A DNA stretch of 64,000 nt from Anaerocolumna sedimenticola (GTDB lineage Bacteria; Bacillota; Clostridia; Lachnospirales; Lachnospiraceae): the NCBI RefSeq assembly GCF_009931695.1, contig NZ_CP048000.1, forward strand, positions 5,412,501 through 5,476,500, given 5' to 3'. The notes below the pieces were generated by a model that saw nothing but the letters and a program-made list of their open reading frames with translations, was not told the DNA's origin and made no database searches. The translations under genes and the position numbers were made by a program. Below are positions 9,315-18,535 of this stretch, piece after piece. Within the stretch, counting starts at the first letter, position 1. Each line of letters opens with the position of its first letter.

Positions 9315-10601
9315 CTATTTATTTAATTCCATCACAAATAAAGCAAATAAGGAATTCGCCCAGGCAAACCATTCCCTGGTAAATACTTCAGGATTGTTAC
9401 AGTAAAAGCCCTCGTGCATAACCTGCTTACCACCATCCGTATTAAGTAAAACTTCTAATATACTCTCTTTTTCCGCTTTTGTTTCAGCGGTTAATCCCTG
9501 CATGGTTAGAGCTATATGCCAGATATACTGATCAGGAGTATGGGGACTTCCGATTCCTTTCGCCGATGTCCCCTCAAAATAATAAGGATTCTTTTTGCTT
9601 AAAATAAACCGTCTGGTATTCTGATATATTTCATCCGAGACATCGGTGTACTTAATCCAGGGAAGAGATAATAAACTGGGCACATTCGCATCATCCATCA
9701 GGTTGTAATTACCTAAACCGTCCGTTTCATAAGCGTAAATATCACCAAATTCTTCATGATGAAGTATTCCGTAATTTCTGATACCTGTTTGAATTTCATC
9801 TCTTAAACCGGCCGCCTGTTCTTTCAGGACAGAATCCTTAAAAATTTCCGAAGCAAATTCCTCTATATACCCTAGCGCAACCGCAGCAAACATATTGGAA
9901 GGAATGAGATAACCGTATTTGCAGGCATCATCACTGGGTCGGAATCCTGACCAGGTCATTCCTGTGAAACCGGTCGGTTCCCCCCGTCCCTCTCTGGTAA
10001 GAGTGTCAGACTCCGGACAATTAAGTCTTATAAATGAATATGCAGAGTCCTTATCATGATTCTGTTCTTTCTTCCACTGCTCAATAATTAGTCTGCATAC
10101 CTGCTTAACTTCATCTGTGAAGATGCTTTTGTCCTTTAATAAAGACCAATATTCATGCAGCAGCCATACGGGATAACATAAGGAATCCACCTCATACTTT
10201 CTCTCCCAATCCCAGGGTGTTGAATCTGTTATATCCACATCCCAGCAGTTTCCGTTCGCTTCTTCATTAAAGGCATTGGCATACGGATCAATTAAAATGC
10301 AGCGCATCTGCCTTTTGATCAATCCCCGTACGAAATCCCCAATGATCTCATAATCTTTCATAAATGGGAGATAATGGACAACCTGGGCGGAAGAATCCCT
10401 GAGCCACATGGCAGCAATATCCCCTGTGAATACAAAAGCTTCTCCGTTATCTAAAAACTTAGTTGTGGTTTTCGCCGTACTCACAAAACAATTCTTGAAT
10501 GTCTGATATAATTTCTTATTGTCTTTAAACTGAACTGCTATTTTTTCTGCAATCTCTTCCACTGCCTGGTTTAGTTTAAGTTTTTTTTCTTCCAAATTCA
10601 T
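9315..10601 (-). CDS. GH125 exo-alpha-1,6-mannosidase
   Basis: Metal-independent exo-alpha-mannosidase of family GH125 (formerly DUF1237). It removes terminal alpha-1,6-mannose from N-glycan-like or mannan oligosaccharides. The 428-residue length is typical. Family landmarks are [10 protein letters not shown] (about 64-73), [25 protein letters not shown] (about 116-140) and [17 protein letters not shown] (about 221-237), which should hold the catalytic acid. [16 protein letters not shown] near the C-terminus should hold the base region. There is no signal peptide, so substrates must be imported first, presumably by the LplABC-type transporter encoded upstream. It follows the GH4 gene after a hairpin and element A2. 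Confidence 0.92.
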   Translation of the reverse strand: MNLEEKKLKLNQAVEEIAEKIAVQFKDNKKLYQTFKNCFVSTAKTTTKFLDNGEAFVFTGDIAAMWLRDSSAQVVHYLPFMKDYEIIGDFVRGLIKRQMRCILIDPYANAFNEEANGNCWDVDITDSTPWDWERKYEVDSLCYPVWLLHEYWSLLKDKSIFTDEVKQVCRLIIEQWKKEQNHDKDSAYSFIRLNCPESDTLTREGRGEPTGFTGMTWSGFRPSDDACKYGYLIPSNMFAAVALGYIEEFASEIFKDSVLKEQAAGLRDEIQTGIRNYGILHHEEFGDIYAYETDGLGNYNLMDDANVPSLLSLPWIKYTDVSDEIYQNTRRFILSKKNPYYFEGTSAKGIGSPHTPDQYIWHIALTMQGLTAETKAEKESILEVLLNTDGGKQVMHEGFYCNNPEVFTREWFAWANSLFALFVMELNK

Positions 10602-10636
10602 AATTCATATACCTCCCAATAATTAAATTTAATTAA

Positions 10637-10758
10637 CAGGTAATTGTGAAACCAGATTCTCGTATTATAACCATGCAATTGATACAATTTCAGAGCTTAA
10701 TTTTGCTCTAAAGCAACTGAAGCTATGAAATTCGTATCCATTGTATGGTATATTCAGA
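10637..10758. repeat. Dispersed palindromic element, family A, copy 2 (one end replaced)
   Basis: The left terminus GGTAATTGTGAAACC and inner arms TTGATACAATTTCAGAGCT and AGCTATGAAATTCGTATCCA match the other family A copies. The usual right terminus (AGTTTCGCAATTACC) is missing, and the sequence runs into the GH4 terminator. It sits 36 nt upstream of the GH125 start. Confidence 0.75.
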
Positions 10759-10795
10759 AAATAAAAGCGGATATTTCAATCCGCTTTATTTTCTG
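10755..10795 (-). terminator. Terminator downstream of the GH4 gene
   Basis: Long stem with arms CAGAAAATAAAGCGGAT / ATCCGCTTTTATTTTCTG on the minus strand. It may cause partial termination between GH4 and GH125, or process the operon mRNA. Confidence 0.6.
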
Positions 10796-10810
10796 AAAGC
10801 CATTTCCTAT

Positions 10811-12166
10811 TTAAAAAATCCCACCATAGGCTTCATCATATTTTCCCACCAGTTCTTTCGCCAAGGAATAAGAATTAATAAGAGGATGCAACGTAAGAGC
10901 CTGTATCGCTTTCTCTTTTGATTTGGTTTTAATAGCCTGCACCGTGAGTTTTTCATACAACTTTATGAAACGGATCAACAGATAATTTGATTCCGGTACT
11001 TCTCCGATTGGTACCGGCTTTATACCTGCCTTGGAAACCTTACAGGTAACTTCTATGACATCTTCATCCTCAAGTCCTGTGATACAGCCATTATTTTGAA
11101 CGGATAATACCAGGTAATTACCCTCTTCACTTTGCAGTCCTTCAATACAGTCTAACATAACTCCGGCATAACCCATACCATCCGGTACTTCCAGGTTACC
11201 TTTTTCAATTACTTCTTTTTTATCACTTCCGGTTTCGATACTCATATAAGAATTTTCACGAACCGCCATGTAATATAAAAAGATCTGTAAAGCTCCTTCA
11301 GGATCCGTATCCATATCCATGGATTTAAGTTCGTCCATCATCCGGATATTCACCTCTTCAATGGTTTTTCCCCTTGTGGCTCCGGATTTTAAGATATTTT
11401 CAAGAGCTTTTTCTCTATGATAGTAATAATATAAATATTCATTTGGAAGAAAACCAATGGAACGAAGTAATTCGGGGTCGAACATGGAAAATTCCTGAAT
11501 GCCCTTTAAGAATTCATCATCCTTTAATAAATCCGGTAAAATTTCAGTTTCGTATTTTTTCACGCTGCGGATCCAGGATAAATGATTTAATCCAAAGAAT
11601 TCGACATAAAGATCTTTTTCATCTACATTAAGGTGTTTGGCCATTCGGAATTTCGTACTGCTGGGCGCATCACAGATACCGATGATCCGGTCATAACCCG
11701 CATTTCTTAAGGCCTGGGTAACCAGACCGGAAGGATTTGTAAAATTAAAAATCCAGGCATTCGGTGCATACTGCTTAATTAATTCGCAATATTCAATCAG
11801 AACCGGAATCGTACGTACTGCCATGGAAAAGCCGCCCACACCTGTGGTTTCCTGTCCTATGACCCCTGTTTTCAGTGCGATGGTTTCATCTACTACTCTG
11901 GAATGATCTCCGCCAACTCTGAGTGTAGTTACTACATAATCGGCATCTTTAATTGCATCTATGGGATTATCAGCCGTTTCCAGCTTAAGATCTTTATGGT
12001 TACGGTTAATTACATGTGTACATAATTTACCGATTATCTGCAGCTTTTCCTGATTTATGTCATAAAGCACTACTTTATCTATATTTAAAGCTTTATAGCG
12101 GTTTAGCAGACCGTTAATAAAAATAACTGTCCTTACTCCGGCTCCGCCTATTACTGTTATCTTCAA
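10811..12166 (-). CDS. GH4 family glycosidase (6-phospho-glycosidase-like)
   Basis: NAD- and divalent-metal-dependent glycosidase of family GH4, which cleaves alpha- or beta-glycosides, often 6-phosphorylated, by an oxidation-elimination mechanism. Visible elements are the Rossmann loop VIGGAGVRT (5-13), NFTNPSG (141-147), GICDAPSS with the presumed metal ligand Cys165, and FFGLNHLSWI with His195. The Asp after the Cys, where many 6-phospho-glucosidases have Asn, suggests a less usual subfamily. Translation starts at TTG (12166), two bases after the kinase stop, so the two are probably coupled. The upstream PfkB kinase may provide the phosphate on the substrate; that is inference. Confidence 0.9.
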   Translation of the reverse strand: MKITVIGGAGVRTVIFINGLLNRYKALNIDKVVLYDINQEKLQIIGKLCTHVINRNHKDLKLETADNPIDAIKDADYVVTTLRVGGDHSRVVDETIALKTGVIGQETTGVGGFSMAVRTIPVLIEYCELIKQYAPNAWIFNFTNPSGLVTQALRNAGYDRIIGICDAPSSTKFRMAKHLNVDEKDLYVEFFGLNHLSWIRSVKKYETEILPDLLKDDEFLKGIQEFSMFDPELLRSIGFLPNEYLYYYYHREKALENILKSGATRGKTIEEVNIRMMDELKSMDMDTDPEGALQIFLYYMAVRENSYMSIETGSDKKEVIEKGNLEVPDGMGYAGVMLDCIEGLQSEEGNYLVLSVQNNGCITGLEDEDVIEVTCKVSKAGIKPVPIGEVPESNYLLIRFIKLYEKLTVQAIKTKSKEKAIQALTLHPLINSYSLAKELVGKYDEAYGGIF

Positions 12167-12168
12167 AT

Positions 12169-13116
12169 TTAACCCAACCTTTCCTCCTGCTCTTTTATGA
12201 AGCGCAATAATTCATGTTCAGCAGGAAATCCCGTATTACCGCCTAATTTCGTAACGGATAAAGCACCGCAGCCATTCCCGTATTTTAAACATTCCGTTAT
12301 CTCTTTACCTTTTATGTACCCGTAGATAAATCCTGCATTAAAAGAATCCCCGGCACCTGTGGTATCGACTGCTGTAACAGGGTAGGAATCTGCCTTATAA
12401 GTCTCTCCGCCCGAACATGCAATAGCTCCTTTCTTACCGAGTTTTGCAACAGCAATTCCGGAATACTCGGAAAAATCCTGTATTGCCTCTAAGGCACTCT
12501 CTTTTCTACCGTAGTGGATTGCTTCTGTTTCATTCATAAATAAAACATTAATATAGGGAAACAATTCATAGATTCCCTCATACCATTCACCCGTACTGTC
12601 CCAGCCTACATCAAAGGAAACCGAAATTTCCTTTAATTCTCTCACTTTTTTCAGTAATTGTAAATATTTATTGTGGTTAAATTTTCCTTCATATCCGGTC
12701 ACATGTATATGCCGTGACCTTTGTACCTTGTCTAGTCTTATGGAATCCAGATTGATTTCTGCGTTGGTACCCCGGTAAGTTAAAAAAGAACGTTCCTTTT
12801 CATTGGTAAAACTGAGTGAAATTCCCGTTTTATTATGTTGGCTGGCGCTTATTAAAGAACAGTCCGTGTTCGTTTTTTTAAATTCCTCCAATATAAACTT
12901 TCCGTAACAGTCATCACCAATTGTACCCTGAAACACGGGATTAAGCCCTAGTTTTCCAAGTCCTAAGGTAAAAAGTGCCGCACCTCCGCCTACATAAGTA
13001 TTCATAATATCAACAACATCTTCCTGCCCAGGCAGAGGAAAATGTTCCACACCCGGGATTACAATATCCACATTTACATCACCATAAATAAATGCATCCC
13101 ATTTATTTTCTGCCAT
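12169..13116 (-). CDS. PfkB-family carbohydrate kinase
   Basis: Ribokinase-like sugar or nucleoside kinase of about 315 residues. The start is ATG 13116 (MAENKWDAF) with GAAAGGGG about ten bases upstream; the longer open frame to 13254 has no support. The N-terminus holds the first substrate-binding region GDVNVDIVIPG and YVGGGAALFTLGLGKLG. The C-terminus has the ATP and anion-hole signature DTTGAGDSFNAGFIYGY with the catalytic Asp. It lies in the operon between the LplC-type permease and GH4. A role in phosphorylating the imported sugar or a released monosaccharide fits, but the sugar cannot be named. Confidence 0.9.
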   Translation of the reverse strand: MAENKWDAFIYGDVNVDIVIPGVEHFPLPGQEDVVDIMNTYVGGGAALFTLGLGKLGLNPVFQGTIGDDCYGKFILEEFKKTNTDCSLISASQHNKTGISLSFTNEKERSFLTYRGTNAEINLDSIRLDKVQRSRHIHVTGYEGKFNHNKYLQLLKKVRELKEISVSFDVGWDSTGEWYEGIYELFPYINVLFMNETEAIHYGRKESALEAIQDFSEYSGIAVAKLGKKGAIACSGGETYKADSYPVTAVDTTGAGDSFNAGFIYGYIKGKEITECLKYGNGCGALSVTKLGGNTGFPAEHELLRFIKEQEERLG

Positions 13117-13272
13117 CCGCTTATACCCCTTTCGAATATCCTTATGCCTACAGCGCTGACCGTCTGAATCGCGGCTTCTTTGCAGAAAATCAGCAATCGT
13201 TTCAAACGGACATATACCTGGTTTATATTGTATAATATCTAGAAAATTAAACAAGTTTTTTTGTAAAATTTA

Positions 13273-14193
13273 TCAACCTTTTACCGCACCGATCATGGCA
13301 CCTTGTGCAAAGTATTTCTGAACAAACGGATAAATACATAAAATAGGCACTGTTGTTACAATTACAGCCGCCATTTTTAAGGAATCCGAGGTAACCGTAT
13401 TGGCACTATGTGCAATTGCCTGGGATACGGAGGAAACCTCCTGCTGTGCTGCCATTGCTCTTGAGAGCATTTGCTGTAATACCGTCTGTACCGGCCATAA
13501 CTCGCTTGATTTCATATAAAAGGCACCGGAGAACCAATCATTCCAGTGATTTACCGCTGTATACAAACCAACAACAGCAATAACCGGTTTACTTAAAGGC
13601 AGCATGATTTTCGTATATATTTTAAAATAACCGCAGCCGTCTAATTTGGCTGATTCCTCCAGACTGTCCGGTATGGCTTCAAAGAAAGTCCGCATCATTA
13701 ACAGGTAAGTCACACTTACTAAACTGGGTACAACATAGACCCAAAATGAATTTAACAAATGTAATTTATTATACTGGATATAGGTTGGAATCATCCCACC
13801 GCTGAATAACATGGTAAATGTAATCAGTATGGTAATTACTTTTCTTCCCGGCAGTTTTGTTTCTTTTAAGGAATAAGCTGCTAAAGAGGTAACCAGCAAA
13901 CTGGCCGCAGTACCGATTACCGTACGGGCAATGGTAATTTTATAAGCCTTCATAATACTTCCGTCAGCAAATACTTCCTTGTAATTCGCTAATGTAAAAA
14001 GCCTTGGGAAGAAGTATACTCCTCCCTTTGCAGCATCCGCTCCTTCATTAAAGGATAAGGCAAGAACATTAATGCAGGGAAGAAGAATGATGAGGCATAA
14101 TGCAATCAGTATTACATAAATAATTGCCTGAATTACTTTTTCAGAAAGACTTGTTTTGATCTTACTTGCTGCAGAACCACTTTTTGATTTCAT
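13273..14193 (-). CDS. ABC sugar importer permease, LplC/YtcP type
   Basis: Second membrane subunit of a CUT1-type carbohydrate importer. The 306 residues have six hydrophobic segments, and the loop EESAKLDGCGYFKIYTKIMLPLSKP is the EAA motif that docks the ATPase. The C-terminus VQKYFAQGAMIGAVKG is characteristic of LplC/YtcP-like permeases. It follows the binding protein gene and precedes the PfkB kinase by about 156 bases. No ATPase gene is in the locus, so a shared MsmX-type ATPase elsewhere is expected. Confidence 0.92.
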   Translation of the reverse strand: MKSKSGSAASKIKTSLSEKVIQAIIYVILIALCLIILLPCINVLALSFNEGADAAKGGVYFFPRLFTLANYKEVFADGSIMKAYKITIARTVIGTAASLLVTSLAAYSLKETKLPGRKVITILITFTMLFSGGMIPTYIQYNKLHLLNSFWVYVVPSLVSVTYLLMMRTFFEAIPDSLEESAKLDGCGYFKIYTKIMLPLSKPVIAVVGLYTAVNHWNDWFSGAFYMKSSELWPVQTVLQQMLSRAMAAQQEVSSVSQAIAHSANTVTSDSLKMAAVIVTTVPILCIYPFVQKYFAQGAMIGAVKG

Positions 14194-14220
14194 GCTTTAC
14201 CATACCTTTCTAACGGATTT

Positions 14221-14276
14221 GCTGCAAAATATACCATTTTAATGCTTCCAGTAATTAAATCGGCAGATTTTGCAGC
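14221..14276. repeat. Inverted repeat between binding-protein and permease genes
   Basis: Perfect 10-bp arms GCTGCAAAAT / ATTTTGCAGC spaced by 36 bases. Such intercistronic hairpins often protect the binding-protein mRNA and raise its level over that of the permease. There is no T run. Functional role is inferred. Confidence 0.45.
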
Positions 14277-14294
14277 ATTCCATTCACTTAATTC

Positions 14295-16049
14295 TTATTT
14301 TACATAGAAATTCACTGTTGATTTATCTTCATCGTAAAGCTGTTTTAAATAATCTTCAAATTTGTCATTTCCAGCAGCTTTTAACTGTTCACGGAAAGAT
14401 TCAACAATTTTCTTCACTTCATCATCGGTTGAAGCAAACATAGCCTGTACTAACATTTCCTTATAATTAAGAAGATCCATCTGGCTCTTTACATCTGCCA
14501 TGGAATCAGCAGACAGGTATGCAGGTGCGTTTAAACCAGGAACTACTTTGTAAGTATGAGGATATTGCGTCGCAATTTCAATTGATCTCTTATAAGTCGT
14601 ACTTGAAGATGCACCTGGACGGCTCTCGCCAAAATCTGAAACTGGGTCTAAATCAGTTAACATAAATCCAAAAAATACACAAGCTGATAGTCCAAAAGAA
14701 GCACCAACATTATTAATTAAATAATCCGTATCACCATCATTGAGTTTTTGTAACGTATCTTCTGTTAAAACAGGTTTACCGTCAACCATGGTATAATTCT
14801 CACCTTCTATACCATATTGACAAAGAAGCTGTCCTTCTTTTGTTGATAAATAATCAAAGAATTTAAAGATTTCTTCCGGATTTTTGGCTTCTGATGAAAT
14901 TGCCCATACACCATTTTGTCCTTTACCGCTTCTAATCTCTGCGTTATTTCCGGTAAAGTCGTTAAGAGGTCCAAGAGGTACCCATTCATCTGATTGATAA
15001 ACGATATCCTGATAATTATGAACATCGGCGATAATTGCTGAGTTATGTGTTTTTGAAACTTCTCCCGCACGGGTCGCATCCATGGTAAAAAATTCAGGAT
15101 TCATTAAACCTTCTGCAAGAAGTTTTCTTACATAATTAATTTTGTCATAAACATAATCTGTTTCTGCTTCATGTTTTACAGTTCCGTCTTCTGTAATATT
15201 GTAACCTTCACTTACTCCCCAGTTATAACCTGTAGTAACATACTTTAACGCATCTGCAGAGCCCCCCCAGAACTTCGGTCCTAACGGATATACATCATTG
15301 CCGTTGTCATCCTTAAAGCCGCCTTGTTTGATCTTAACCAACAGGTCATAAAGCTGATCCTGGGTGTTGATCTTAGTCGGATCAATACCTAACTTGTCTA
15401 CTATGGCTTTCTGGATATACATACCTCCAAGATAAGCATCCTGAGGATTATATTCCGAGGATCTGTCAACTCTTGCTATGGAAAGCGGAAGCAGATAAGC
15501 AGCTCCCTTAAATTCATCACGGAATGTAATATTTTTATAAGCATCGCTTGGAAGATATCCGTCTTCAATGTAATGATTATATGCTTTCGCATTCTTTAAA
15601 AACGGAGCAACATCAACAAACATTTCTTCCTGGGCTGCCTTAAGTAATAATGGAAATTCAGGTCTTGTTGAATTATCCAGATAACTGACAATAACATCCG
15701 GAATTGTACCGGCTGCTAATTGGGATGCCATAACCGTAGCATCACTGTCCCCGGGTGAATACTGAACATCCAGTTTAATACCGGTTCGTTTGGTAAGTTC
15801 TTTCATAACAGCCGTATTATTGATATCTTTCGGAAGAGAATATCCGATATCATCAACATATGCCTGTACGGTAATGGTCCGGTCAGCAATCCAGGTATCC
15901 GGTTTGTCGGAAGCTGCCTCTTTCGTATCAGTGCTCCCTGTTTGATTACTTGTTTTCTCCCCTGTTTTTCCGCATCCTGTAAGGCTGATTGCTATTAAAG
16001 CTGCTGCCATAGTGACGGAAACAAAACGCTTAAATAATTTTTTTCTCAT
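14295..16049 (-). CDS. Extracellular sugar-binding lipoprotein, LplA/YtcQ type
   Basis: Solute-binding component of the carbohydrate importer, about 584 residues, the large size typical of the LplA/YtcQ branch. The start is ATG 16049 (MRKKLFKRF) with AGGAGA seven bases upstream. The signal peptide ends in the lipobox LTGC, so Cys is lipidated and the protein is anchored outside the membrane. The tandem WIADRTITVQAYVDDIGYSLPKDINN opening and the FFDYLSTKEGQLLCQYGIEGENY stretch fit the family. It is flanked by the two permease genes in the order B-A-C. Confidence 0.93.
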   Translation of the reverse strand: MRKKLFKRFVSVTMAAALIAISLTGCGKTGEKTSNQTGSTDTKEAASDKPDTWIADRTITVQAYVDDIGYSLPKDINNTAVMKELTKRTGIKLDVQYSPGDSDATVMASQLAAGTIPDVIVSYLDNSTRPEFPLLLKAAQEEMFVDVAPFLKNAKAYNHYIEDGYLPSDAYKNITFRDEFKGAAYLLPLSIARVDRSSEYNPQDAYLGGMYIQKAIVDKLGIDPTKINTQDQLYDLLVKIKQGGFKDDNGNDVYPLGPKFWGGSADALKYVTTGYNWGVSEGYNITEDGTVKHEAETDYVYDKINYVRKLLAEGLMNPEFFTMDATRAGEVSKTHNSAIIADVHNYQDIVYQSDEWVPLGPLNDFTGNNAEIRSGKGQNGVWAISSEAKNPEEIFKFFDYLSTKEGQLLCQYGIEGENYTMVDGKPVLTEDTLQKLNDGDTDYLINNVGASFGLSACVFFGFMLTDLDPVSDFGESRPGASSSTTYKRSIEIATQYPHTYKVVPGLNAPAYLSADSMADVKSQMDLLNYKEMLVQAMFASTDDEVKKIVESFREQLKAAGNDKFEDYLKQLYDEDKSTVNFYVK

Positions 16050-16086
16050 ATCTTCTCCTATCTGCGTGTCTAACACGCCTGAATTG

Positions 16087-17040
16087 TTACCAAAGTCCTA
16101 CTTCGGTTACTTTTTTAGATATTCTATTACAAACTATAACCAGAATTAATCCAACAATACCCTGAATTAACCCGATAGCAGTTGCATAGCCGAACTGTCC
16201 TCCCTGCAAACCGATACGAACAACAAAAGTGTCCAAAGTATCTGCAACAGACATATTTCCCGGTGTCCTTAATAAATAAATCTGATCAAAACCGGAAGCT
16301 AATAATCCACCGACTCCCATAATAAATAGAAGTCCAATTGTTCCCCGGATACCCGGTAAGGTGATATGCCACATTTTCTTAAGTTTCGAGGCACCATCCA
16401 TATCGGCGGCTTCATATAAAGCAACATCTACCCCGCTTATGGCTGCCAGATAGATAATGGAGTCCCAACCGATATTTCTCCATAAATCCATGGAAAATAA
16501 TATTTGAAAGAAATACTTTGCATCCATTAAAAAGAAAGTCCCCGGATCGCCGCCTAATTGACCAATGATTTGGTTAATTACACCGGTATTCGGTGCTAAT
16601 ATTCTCTGTATCATTGTGATAATGATAACGGAGGATAAAAAATGGGGCAGATAGGTAATGGTCTGGCTTATTTTTTTAAATTTCATATTGCGTACTTCGT
16701 TTAACATTAATGCCAGAAAAATTGCAAATGGAAATTCTAAAATACATTTAATAAAACCAACCGTAAGTGTATTCCGAAGTAAACGAAAGCAGTCATAGCT
16801 GGTAAAAAATGTTTTAAAGTACCTGAAACCTACCCAGGGGCTTCCCCAAATGCCTTTCCGAAAGGAGTAATCCTTAAAAGCCAGCACAACCCCACCCATA
16901 GGAACATAACAAATCAAAATGTAATAAATGATACAGGGTAATAACATAACATACAGCGGCCAAAATTTTAAGATTCTTTTTCCAAACGACTTATTACTGG
17001 TACGCTTTAAGTGCCCTTGTTCTGTAGTCCCGGTTTCCAT
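16087..17040 (-). CDS. ABC sugar importer permease, LplB/YteP type
   Basis: First membrane subunit of the same CUT1 importer, about 317 residues with six membrane segments. The ATG at 17040 has a strong GAGGAGG site eight bases upstream; an upstream extension to 17112 lies inside repeat element A3 and is rejected. The EAA loop reads YEAADMDGASKLKKMWHITLPGI, and the N-terminal part holds YVPMGGVVLAFKDYSFRKG, a hallmark of LplB/YteP. It is the first gene of the operon, transcribed through element A3. Confidence 0.92.
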   Translation of the reverse strand: METGTTEQGHLKRTSNKSFGKRILKFWPLYVMLLPCIIYYILICYVPMGGVVLAFKDYSFRKGIWGSPWVGFRYFKTFFTSYDCFRLLRNTLTVGFIKCILEFPFAIFLALMLNEVRNMKFKKISQTITYLPHFLSSVIIITMIQRILAPNTGVINQIIGQLGGDPGTFFLMDAKYFFQILFSMDLWRNIGWDSIIYLAAISGVDVALYEAADMDGASKLKKMWHITLPGIRGTIGLLFIMGVGGLLASGFDQIYLLRTPGNMSVADTLDTFVVRIGLQGGQFGYATAIGLIQGIVGLILVIVCNRISKKVTEVGLW

Positions 17041-17074
17041 ACCATTCCTCCTCTTTTTTAATTTATTGTAATTA

Positions 17075-17221
17075 GGCAATTGCGAAACTATGTAGTTTTT
17101 TGAATATACCATACAATTGATACGAATTTCATAGCTTCAGTTGCCCTCCTGGCAAGATTCAGCTCTGAAATTGTATTAATTGCATGACATATAGATACAA
17201 TATTTGAGTATCGCAATTACC
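17075..17221. repeat. Dispersed palindromic element, family A, copy 3, with flanking 18-bp direct repeats
   Basis: 147-bp imperfect palindrome from GGCAATTGCGAAACT to GTATCGCAATTACC. Inner arms are TTGATACGAATTTCATAGCT and AGCTCTGAAATTGTATTAA, around TTGCCCTCCTGGCAA. It is bounded by two identical 18-bp sequences, TTTAATTTATTGTAATTA, at 17057-17074 and 17222-17239. The right copy overlaps the -10 box of the sugar-importer promoter. This looks like an insertion with target duplication. Confidence 0.85.
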
Positions 17222-17235
17222 TTTAATTTATTGTA

Positions 17236-17264
17236 ATTATAAAAAATTTAAAAATATTGCACAA
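17236..17264 (-). promoter_or_regulatory. Candidate sigma-A promoter of the LplBAC operon
   Basis: Minus strand TTGTGC, 17-base spacer, TATAAT. Transcription would begin near 17229, so the mRNA leader consists almost entirely of element A3 before the ribosome site at about 17050. Confidence 0.55.
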
Positions 17265-17269
17265 TGGAC

Positions 17270-17420
17270 AAATCTTTTTAAAATAGTGTACATTTCTACG
17301 CACCTAGAACAAAGTGTCAGGTTACTGACACTTTCGCGCCTGAGCGGACCCCTGGCAATAAATTTTCTCTCCGCGAGGTGAGCATCCATAGCGGAGGTTT
17401 TTATGTAATAGGATGCAATT
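17270..17420. other. Intergenic stretch with several small inverted repeats
   Basis: Contains AAGTGTCAG/CTGACACTT at 17311-17331 and loosely paired GCG-rich segments around 17335-17400, including CATCCATAGCGGAGG, which resembles the CATCC...GGAGGG module of the dispersed repeat at 22110 and 62150. I see no gene. Confidence 0.4.
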
Positions 17421-17431
17421 TCTTATTATAC

Positions 17432-17459
17432 AAAAAGAGTCTGGCTTGCCAGACTCTTT
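17432..17459 (-). terminator. Terminator of the metallophosphoesterase gene
   Basis: Perfect 12-bp stem AAAGAGTCTGGC / GCCAGACTCTTT with TTTTTG following on the minus strand. The GTCTGGC...GCCAGAC module recurs at 22031, 62081 and 62868. Confidence 0.85.
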
Positions 17460-17503
17460 CTCTGATATGCTGTCACTTCAGGACAGTTAATCCCCCAATA
17501 TTA

Positions 17504-18436
17504 TCATTCCACTTCCGTTTTATTTTCCGGCTCATGTACTTTTTGTTCCTTTAAGACCGTCCCATTTTCCAAGCGTATATAAGTCTGAAAAGAATCGGTA
17601 TTATCCTCATTAAGCAGAATAATTCTTGCCCCTCTTAAATACCCCTCCTGACCATAGGTATTATAACCGGTCGCTCTGCCATACCCTAGTGAAATACCGT
17701 ACAAATCCCCTATGTAATCATTGATATGGTCATGACCTACAAACACTGCCTTGGTATGACCTGTTTCCTGCATAGCCGTAAAAAATCCAGAATTAATCTT
17801 TGGGCAGCAAACTTCTTCTCTCTTTTCCCCATAACAGGTTTTCGTATCCCAGACCTCATTATACTCTGGTAATGCAATATGCATAAAAATCAATGCGGAA
17901 AAATTATCTTCTTTCTTTTCAATATCCTGTACCATGTTCTTAAACCAACGGATTTGGCTGTCTTTTACATAATCATATCCTCCAATCTGAGGCAGTTTAT
18001 TATATGCTCCCGAATCAACTCCAAACAAGACCCATTTCGTACGGCCCTCCCTGTCTTTTACCTCCAGATAATGATTTCCCATACCATCGATTGAATCATC
18101 CGCATTATATGCGGCACAGTTTGGGAGGTTAGTGAATGCGCCAAATAGTTCGTCATACCCCACGCCTTCTTCCGTATCATGGTTGCCAAAAGTAAAACTC
18201 CAAGGAATACCTGCACCCGTAACCGGTGCTAATGCTTTGCTTAACAAATTAATATTGTCAGGACCATATACGGTGTCGCCGGTTATCATAATAAAATCCG
18301 GTTTCTCTTCCTTTAGAATCTGTTCCATCAATCTTGCCGTACCATGATCCAGTTGATTATCACTGCTATAATGAATATCTGTAAATTGTAAAATCTTAAA
18401 TGTTCCGTTACTATTAAACTTAAATTCTGTTTTCAT
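17504..18436 (-). CDS. Calcineurin-like metallophosphoesterase
   Basis: Dinuclear-metal phosphoesterase of 310 residues. The metal-binding blocks appear in order: FTDIHY near residue 18, GDTVYG near 53, FGNHDTEEG near 83, FMHIALPE near 184 and VFVGHDHIND near 233. The fold resembles the Icc/PhoD-like fungal and bacterial phosphohydrolases of unknown substrate. There is no signal peptide. It lies between the two-component genes and the sugar importer on the same strand, with its own terminator, so it may belong to the same utilisation locus. The start at 18436 has AAAAGGAG upstream. Confidence 0.9.
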   Translation of the reverse strand: MKTEFKFNSNGTFKILQFTDIHYSSDNQLDHGTARLMEQILKEEKPDFIMITGDTVYGPDNINLLSKALAPVTGAGIPWSFTFGNHDTEEGVGYDELFGAFTNLPNCAAYNADDSIDGMGNHYLEVKDREGRTKWVLFGVDSGAYNKLPQIGGYDYVKDSQIRWFKNMVQDIEKKEDNFSALIFMHIALPEYNEVWDTKTCYGEKREEVCCPKINSGFFTAMQETGHTKAVFVGHDHINDYIGDLYGISLGYGRATGYNTYGQEGYLRGARIILLNEDNTDSFQTYIRLENGTVLKEQKVHEPENKTEVE

Positions 18437-18535
18437 GCTCTGCCTTTCTCCTTTTAAGGAGGTAAGTGTTAAAGCTTTAAATAAGCAGACCTGCCCCCGG
18501 CCTCAATACTTGCCTCCTGTTGTGTATTTGGATGA

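Noticed and set aside
13116-13254. 46-residue N-terminal extension of the PfkB kinase
   Set aside because: Homology begins at MAENKW, where there is a ribosome site; the upstream part is not kinase-like.
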